From Morella rubra (lineage: Eukaryota > Streptophyta > Magnoliopsida > Fagales > Myricaceae): a stretch of DNA of 64,000 nt. The DNA lies in the NCBI GenBank assembly GCA_003952965.2, contig CM025853.1, positions 6,352,981 through 6,416,980 of the forward strand. The letters run 5' to 3'. Of this stretch, positions 58,801 to 64,000 are shown in pieces. Made by a program: the position numbers and the translations under genes. Each line of letters begins with the position of its first letter. Position 1 is the stretch's first letter. The notes beneath the pieces are model-generated. The model worked only from the letters and a program-made list of their open reading frames with translations, ran no database searches and was not told where the DNA came from.

Positions 58801-59399
58801 GCTTACATTCTCGAACAGATCACCTTTCTTTTTTTTTTTGCTGTTTCCCAATGCTATCATGTCAAGTTTTCTCCCTGCACAAATGCCGCGAACTCTTCCC
58901 ATTGGCTTGTTAATGGTTGAGCATTAATTGAGCCGTTGCTTTTTTTTTTTTAATTGATCTTGTGCAGCTGAGACGTTAATTTTATGCACAACCCTGAACC
59001 CAATATGAAACTTTCATGCGATATGTAATGCGAGCTGTTTTCTTGACAAGGTTAGAGTTATTCCTTTGGAACAAACAACCGGGATAACACTTTTTGATTT
59101 AGGCCTCGCTTGACCCTAATGTGGGTCGTCCCAACACCACCCGCAACGTCTGACCACCGATGCAGGTCTGCTTTTCACCTCTATCCATCCCGTTATCCCA
59201 AAAGAGGCTAGAACAAGTATATCTGGCTGCGTACAGAGCTAAACGCACGACAAACTGAGTAGAGTGCCACTACACTAGATTGGCCCACCACCAATGCGGA
59301 GACCACCATTCTCCTTGCTTGCACCACCTTGTTCTATGTATTGAGTGCAGGGAAGGAAGAGAAGGGCCACCCAGGCCGAAGGACATCATCCAGCGTAAT
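58801..59399. other. Degraded inverted part of U1
   Basis: Poor match to the reverse complement of about 14960-15350. No gene is visible. Confidence 0.4.
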
Positions 59400-59650
59400 G
59401 GAAGGATGTTCTGAACTTGGTACTTTGATTGGACCAAACTCAAGGAATAGATGCATGGCCGAGGTCGGGTCCAACTTTAGACTGTTTGCTCATGAATAGA
59501 ACTGTAGAAGTGATCACCCTGCAAAATTTCGTCGTTGCCCTGTATATCAAACAAGTGTGGGAGCATTTTCATTGCAGTAGATGACCTACAAAGCTGTACA
59601 ACAATGAAATTCAAATTCTTACCTACCAAAAAAAAAAACCCGATAAATCT
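59400..59650 (-). repeat. Inverted U1 second block, near-perfect island
   Basis: Reverse complement of about 14700-14930. CTCATGAATAGAACTG and the adjoining TAGACTGTTTG match copy 1 and not copy 2 (which has GTGAGCAAACAGTCGAAAG). Confidence 0.75.
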
Positions 59651-60439
59651 TAAACGAGTTTGTTTGGAAGATAGCTATGTCAAAACACTCGTTCTAGTAC
59701 AATAGCTAGTTTGTCGTATAGTTGTGTTTCCACTTAAGTGGATGTCTTGGTTTTATTTTTTTTGACATATTTAATATTTGTTGTCCTCCTTATTTTTCTT
59801 AGATTGAATATTAAATATTTTCCTTCTCTTTACTGAAAAAAATATTATAAAAAATAACCTTAGACCAATGTAAGAGTATCAACTCCGTCCACGAAATAGC
59901 TTCACTGTTTAACTATTCAAATTAATTAATGATTATGAAATTGTTAGAAGTCTAATAATTAGTTAATGACAAAGACGAAATCATATCTATTAAAGAAAGA
60001 AGAATAAATAGAATCCTTAAGATATTTGTAAAATAGCTTCGCATTTATTAATAATACTAATTATTTAAAAATAAGATATGGAGAAATTGGTTTAAGTTAC
60101 AAAGATTTCAATGGAGTGGTTCTCACTCGTTCCGGTGCAGTAAATACACACAGTACGGAAAATTAAAAATGCTCCAAAATATATAAAAGCCCATTCATAG
60201 TGGCGCCCCTCAGACGGAATTACTGGTCGATTAAGAGGTGTCTCCTTCAGAACTAGCTAGCGTTTGCAAGAAGAGTCTGAAGCCTGAGTGTTTAATACCT
60301 CAGCGAGTATGTATCTATGGTCGCTGTCACCAATATCAACCTGTGCAAATAGATTTGCCATTAAAGAGTCTAATGGATGCTCAGCTTATATATATTTTCG
60401 CATTTCTCTCCGCAAATACATATGACCTTTGACCAGAAA

Positions 60440-60684
60440 TATGCTTGGAATTATGAGACTGACTCAAACTTAAAAGAGAAGGAGTCGTGCGTTCCAGGAA
60501 TCACTTTTCTGCACCATCTTTAATTGGAAGCCACAACAACCCCTAGTCTTGCTACCACTGCCTCACTTTCCACTGGAGAAGCAACATCACACTTCTCCAC
60601 CACTGCTCCCATTACCTTATGTTCCTTGACAGTCTCTAAAAACTGCCGCAGCAACTGCAAACTTCTCTCTAATGGCTACAGCAA
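60440..60684 (-). pseudogene. Inverted RNase H-like fragment, cut by the second Copia LTR
   Basis: Reverse complement of about 13905-14150, including TTGGAAGCCACAACAACCCC and CTCTCTAATGGCTACAGCAA. The match stops at 60684, directly before the TG of the LTR. Confidence 0.7.
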
Positions 60685-60685
60685 T

Positions 60686-60949
60686 TGATGAATATAACAG
60701 AGTTTTCTCACGAGTACTTCCAAGTTCCAGATTCATATTTTAGAAGATTCAAGATACTTGAAGAAGCTTGTTTATTTCTAGCTATACTCTCTTGTTATAC
60801 AGCTGTTAGCAATATGTTATTATTTTAGTTTTACCACTCATTTTAGAACTCGATTACTTTGTATATAAATAATAGATCTATCAGAGTAAAATAAACAAGC
60901 TGGTTAACACCACAATACGCTATCTCCTTTTACTTTTACTCTGTTAACA
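60686..60949 (+). repeat. 5' LTR of a second Copia element
   Basis: 264 bp starting TGATGAATATAAC and ending CTGTTAACA immediately before a primer-binding site. It contains TATATAAATAATAG (about 60862) as a likely TATA box. It is unlike the LTR at 23503. Confidence 0.75.
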
Positions 60950-60961
60950 TGGTATCAGAAC
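60950..60961 (+). other. Primer-binding site of the second Copia element
   Basis: TGGTATCAGAAC follows the LTR and differs at one position from the canonical tRNA-Met site TGGTATCAGAGC. Confidence 0.8.
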
Positions 60962-61001
60962 ACTAAAACCATCTCTGCACCTTTGATTTCTTACCTTCCA
61001 A

Positions 61002-61700
61002 ATGACCAACTCTCAAATCATTGATGATCCTACCAATCCTTACAATATGCACCATGGCGATAGCTCATCTAGTATTCTAGTTTCTCAACCACTAATTGGA
61101 GAGAATTATGATGCATGGAAAAGAGCAATGACAATTGCATTGAACGTGAAGAAAAATCTGGGCTTTGTTACTGGCGTGATGCACAAACCGTTACCTTCGA
61201 ATGCGATGTTCGTTCACTAGAACAGATGCAATATGATGGTGCTATCTTGGTTAGGTAATTCTTTATCCAAGGATATCGCTAGTTCTGTCCTTTACATCGA
61301 TTTGGCCAAAGAGCTTTGGGATGAATTGAAAGATAGGTCTTCTGAGTGTAATGGACCTACAACTAACAAATCTTTGTTTGCAATTACAGTACATGATTAA
61401 TTTCTTCATTGATAAATCAAGGTCAGATTAAGTGTCTGCTGGATTATTCAAGATTCCTTAAGTACCAATTTCACCAAAGAAGTCTGATAGACGCTTATTG
61501 AGTGGATGAAACTTGTATTACGAACCTTTAATCAAACCACCAGACATACCATTTTCTGTTTGAGTATTAAAACTTGGTTGGATCCTAGCTAAATTGACAA
61601 TCAGATCTGATGGCGTGTGATTTATGATTATCACTTTGTAAAGTGGATTTCCCGACCATCTTGAAGCAAGTTGATGTCGAATTTTTCAGTGGGATAGTTT
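61002..61700 (+). pseudogene. Copia gag N-terminus (gag_3 type), frameshifted
   Basis: The start at 61002 gives an intact 5' part with the typical DDPTNPYNMHHGDSSSS, LVSQPLIGENYDAWKRAM and KKNLGFVTG motifs of the Copia gag N-terminal domain. The frame breaks after 61200. Later pieces in other frames (SLSKDIASSVLYIDLAKELW, DRSSECNGPTTNKSL) are still recognisable as the gag core up to about 61450. The element belongs to a different Copia lineage from the one at 23503. The sequence becomes indel-rich towards the gap. Confidence 0.78.
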
Positions 61701-62873
61701 ACCTATCTCTTATTTACGCAGACACGAGAGGGACGCAAATTCTTCTACTTGTCCCTCTGCCACTCCTCTTAAATATAAAAGTGTATGTGCAATAGTGGCA
61801 CACTCGTAAAGAGACAGAAAGTTGACTATCTGTCTTATTTCCCAGGACTGAAATGAGGTGTGAAGCTCAGCAATGGTGAGCTGATCTTTCCTTGCCCTCC
61901 ACAAATACCATGAAATCGAACAGCCATATCCAAAAGAAGGACAGAACGGATTTTCATACATTTGGAAGATCCCTGTCCCACTTTGGAGAGCATGTCGGAA
62001 CAAGCCTGATAGTGAAATCTCTGATGACTTTGTATTCCTCTCTGGATATAAGCATTGGGAAGAGCAATCAATCTGGCCGATATTACGAGCAGTGCGAACA
62101 CAAGCTCTGTGTTAGTTTGCCGATCTTCTCAACGAATTGTGATGACCTCCAATATCACGAGCCTCAATTATCCTTTTTCACGAGACAGTGTATCAACAAT
62201 GCTTCTTCTTTTCTTCGTTCTTCTTCATCACAGAGGAAATCAGTCTCTCTACATTTCCAAGAGCATTCAATGTTCTTGTGTGAACAGTTACCTATAGTCT
62301 ACCTATTTCTCTTTTGAGTCTGAACTCTCAGTCAGTGAATTCAACATCATCTCATCCTGTAGCCACTTTTTCTTCCCATGTGTCCCCTCCAGATTACTCC
62401 TTGAGGATTTGCATGCGAATTCAGGGCAATCCAGACCTCATATGAACATACCTCACCATCTTTCTTTCATCTTCTGACTAATCCTCTATGTTTCATGAGC
62501 TACGAAAAGTCAGATTACACTTAATGACTTACCCCGTACTTCGTGATACTGGATTAATAAGAGAATTTCAGTTAACAAGCTCTCGACCCTGCTTGGATCT
62601 GTTAACCCGGGGCTTCTGTTGTGATCCCTTCATTTCAGTTCAATAATATCTGTCAAGTCAGAGTGCCTCAAACTACGGTCACACTATGTAACCTAACTGC
62701 CTTCTCATGATTTCTGGGATTTTTTCTTTATCCAAGACCGTCCTCATGGAAGATGATTGGATTGTGTGAAGCACGACAAGGCTTGTACTATTTTGTGCAA
62801 CCTCCTCATCATGCTTCTTTACAATCTATCAATTCTCATGTTCTCCCTTTCAATTCTGCTATCTGCAATTCCA
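61701..62873. other. Unassigned, probably degraded Copia interior
   Basis: Only short frames on both strands (for example 61892-62317) and no recognisable domain. By position it should hold the rest of gag and protease of the second Copia element. Confidence 0.35.
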
Positions 62874-63873
62874 NNNNNNNNNNNNNNNNNNNNNNNNNNN
62901 NNNNNNNNNNNNNNNNNNNNNNNNNNNNNNNNNNNNNNNNNNNNNNNNNNNNNNNNNNNNNNNNNNNNNNNNNNNNNNNNNNNNNNNNNNNNNNNNNNNN
63001 NNNNNNNNNNNNNNNNNNNNNNNNNNNNNNNNNNNNNNNNNNNNNNNNNNNNNNNNNNNNNNNNNNNNNNNNNNNNNNNNNNNNNNNNNNNNNNNNNNNN
63101 NNNNNNNNNNNNNNNNNNNNNNNNNNNNNNNNNNNNNNNNNNNNNNNNNNNNNNNNNNNNNNNNNNNNNNNNNNNNNNNNNNNNNNNNNNNNNNNNNNNN
63201 NNNNNNNNNNNNNNNNNNNNNNNNNNNNNNNNNNNNNNNNNNNNNNNNNNNNNNNNNNNNNNNNNNNNNNNNNNNNNNNNNNNNNNNNNNNNNNNNNNNN
63301 NNNNNNNNNNNNNNNNNNNNNNNNNNNNNNNNNNNNNNNNNNNNNNNNNNNNNNNNNNNNNNNNNNNNNNNNNNNNNNNNNNNNNNNNNNNNNNNNNNNN
63401 NNNNNNNNNNNNNNNNNNNNNNNNNNNNNNNNNNNNNNNNNNNNNNNNNNNNNNNNNNNNNNNNNNNNNNNNNNNNNNNNNNNNNNNNNNNNNNNNNNNN
63501 NNNNNNNNNNNNNNNNNNNNNNNNNNNNNNNNNNNNNNNNNNNNNNNNNNNNNNNNNNNNNNNNNNNNNNNNNNNNNNNNNNNNNNNNNNNNNNNNNNNN
63601 NNNNNNNNNNNNNNNNNNNNNNNNNNNNNNNNNNNNNNNNNNNNNNNNNNNNNNNNNNNNNNNNNNNNNNNNNNNNNNNNNNNNNNNNNNNNNNNNNNNN
63701 NNNNNNNNNNNNNNNNNNNNNNNNNNNNNNNNNNNNNNNNNNNNNNNNNNNNNNNNNNNNNNNNNNNNNNNNNNNNNNNNNNNNNNNNNNNNNNNNNNNN
63801 NNNNNNNNNNNNNNNNNNNNNNNNNNNNNNNNNNNNNNNNNNNNNNNNNNNNNNNNNNNNNNNNNNNNNNNNN
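62874..63873. other. Assembly gap of 1000 N
   Basis: Exactly 1000 unknown bases, the usual placeholder for a join of unknown size. Open frames spanning it are meaningless. Confidence 0.99.
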
Positions 63874-64000
63874 TTGTAATGGAAAAAACACAATGAAAAG
63901 CCGTTACAATCCGTCAGCACTTAACATATATATAATCGATTATTTGCAATGTGGAGCAGTACGTGGGTTAGAAATATGCACTTTTTTTTTTTTTAATGCA
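63874..64000. other. No feature recognised after the gap
   Basis: 127 bases of AT-rich sequence with no recognisable content. Confidence 0.5.

Noticed and set aside
41693..60684. Simple missed-adapter palindrome as full explanation of the inverted copy
   Set aside because: Spacing to matching features differs by 2-3 kb on the two sides and some islands carry copy 1 or U0 variants, so a plain mirror of copy 2 does not fit.
62757..63920. Long open frames of 350-380 codons on both strands
   Set aside because: They consist almost entirely of unknown bases in the 1000-N gap.
1..64000. tRNA, rRNA, bacterial operons, defence islands or phage genes
   Set aside because: No tRNA-like cloverleaf, rRNA words or dense coding were noticed while reading; composition and elements are those of a plant nucleus.

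Overview
This window is flowering-plant (eudicot) nuclear DNA. It is AT-rich, gene-poor and packed with nested transposable elements. Two N gaps (25793-25924 and 62874-63873) mark it as scaffolded draft sequence. No sign of bacterial, phage, CRISPR or operon organisation was seen, and the species cannot be named from the sequence.

Layout. 1-7000: a pair of divergent inverted repeats (about 10-230 and 6770-6985) encloses a 3968-bp hAT DNA transposon (2330-6297) with both ends, a perfect 8-bp target-site duplication and a frameshifted transposase. 7000-8800: the one complete gene, a single-exon Di19-type zinc-binding protein on the minus strand (7419-8069), with small MITE-like elements on both sides. 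8525-19540: three diverged tandem copies of a roughly 2.5-3 kb unit (called U0, U1, U2 here). Each carries a TATA-like box, a conserved imperfect hairpin and no conserved reading frame. Between U0 and U1 lie three inverted-repeat elements with recognisable target-site duplications. 21019-23454: the five last exons of a gene that looks like a plant MORC (MICRORCHIDIA) GHKL ATPase. Their upstream neighbour is an antisense Ty1/Copia retrotransposon (LTR near 23503-23738, then gag and protease), which runs into the first N gap.

25925-39944 repeats 11764-25792 almost base for base: the coordinate offset drifts only between 14161 and 14153. The repeat begins at the first base after the 132-N gap, and the first copy stops at the last base before it. 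The simplest reading is two overlapping contigs or haplotigs placed end to end, not a real tandem duplication. Copy 2 then runs further into Copia integrase and reverse transcriptase, up to 41771.

From an inverted hairpin at 41693-41792 to 60684 the same block appears a third time in reverse orientation. It is a mosaic of near-perfect islands and badly indel-ridden stretches, and one island matches the wrong paralogue (U0 instead of U2). This looks like poorly corrected long-read sequence. It ends at the start of a second, unrelated Copia element (LTR 60686-60949, primer-binding site, broken gag), which degrades into the 1000-N gap.

Functionally the window holds one likely working gene (Di19-like) and one partial gene (MORC-like). 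The rest is transposons, their relics and assembly structure. The most open biological question is the U0/U1/U2 family with its conserved promoter and hairpin. No convincing new multi-gene system was found.
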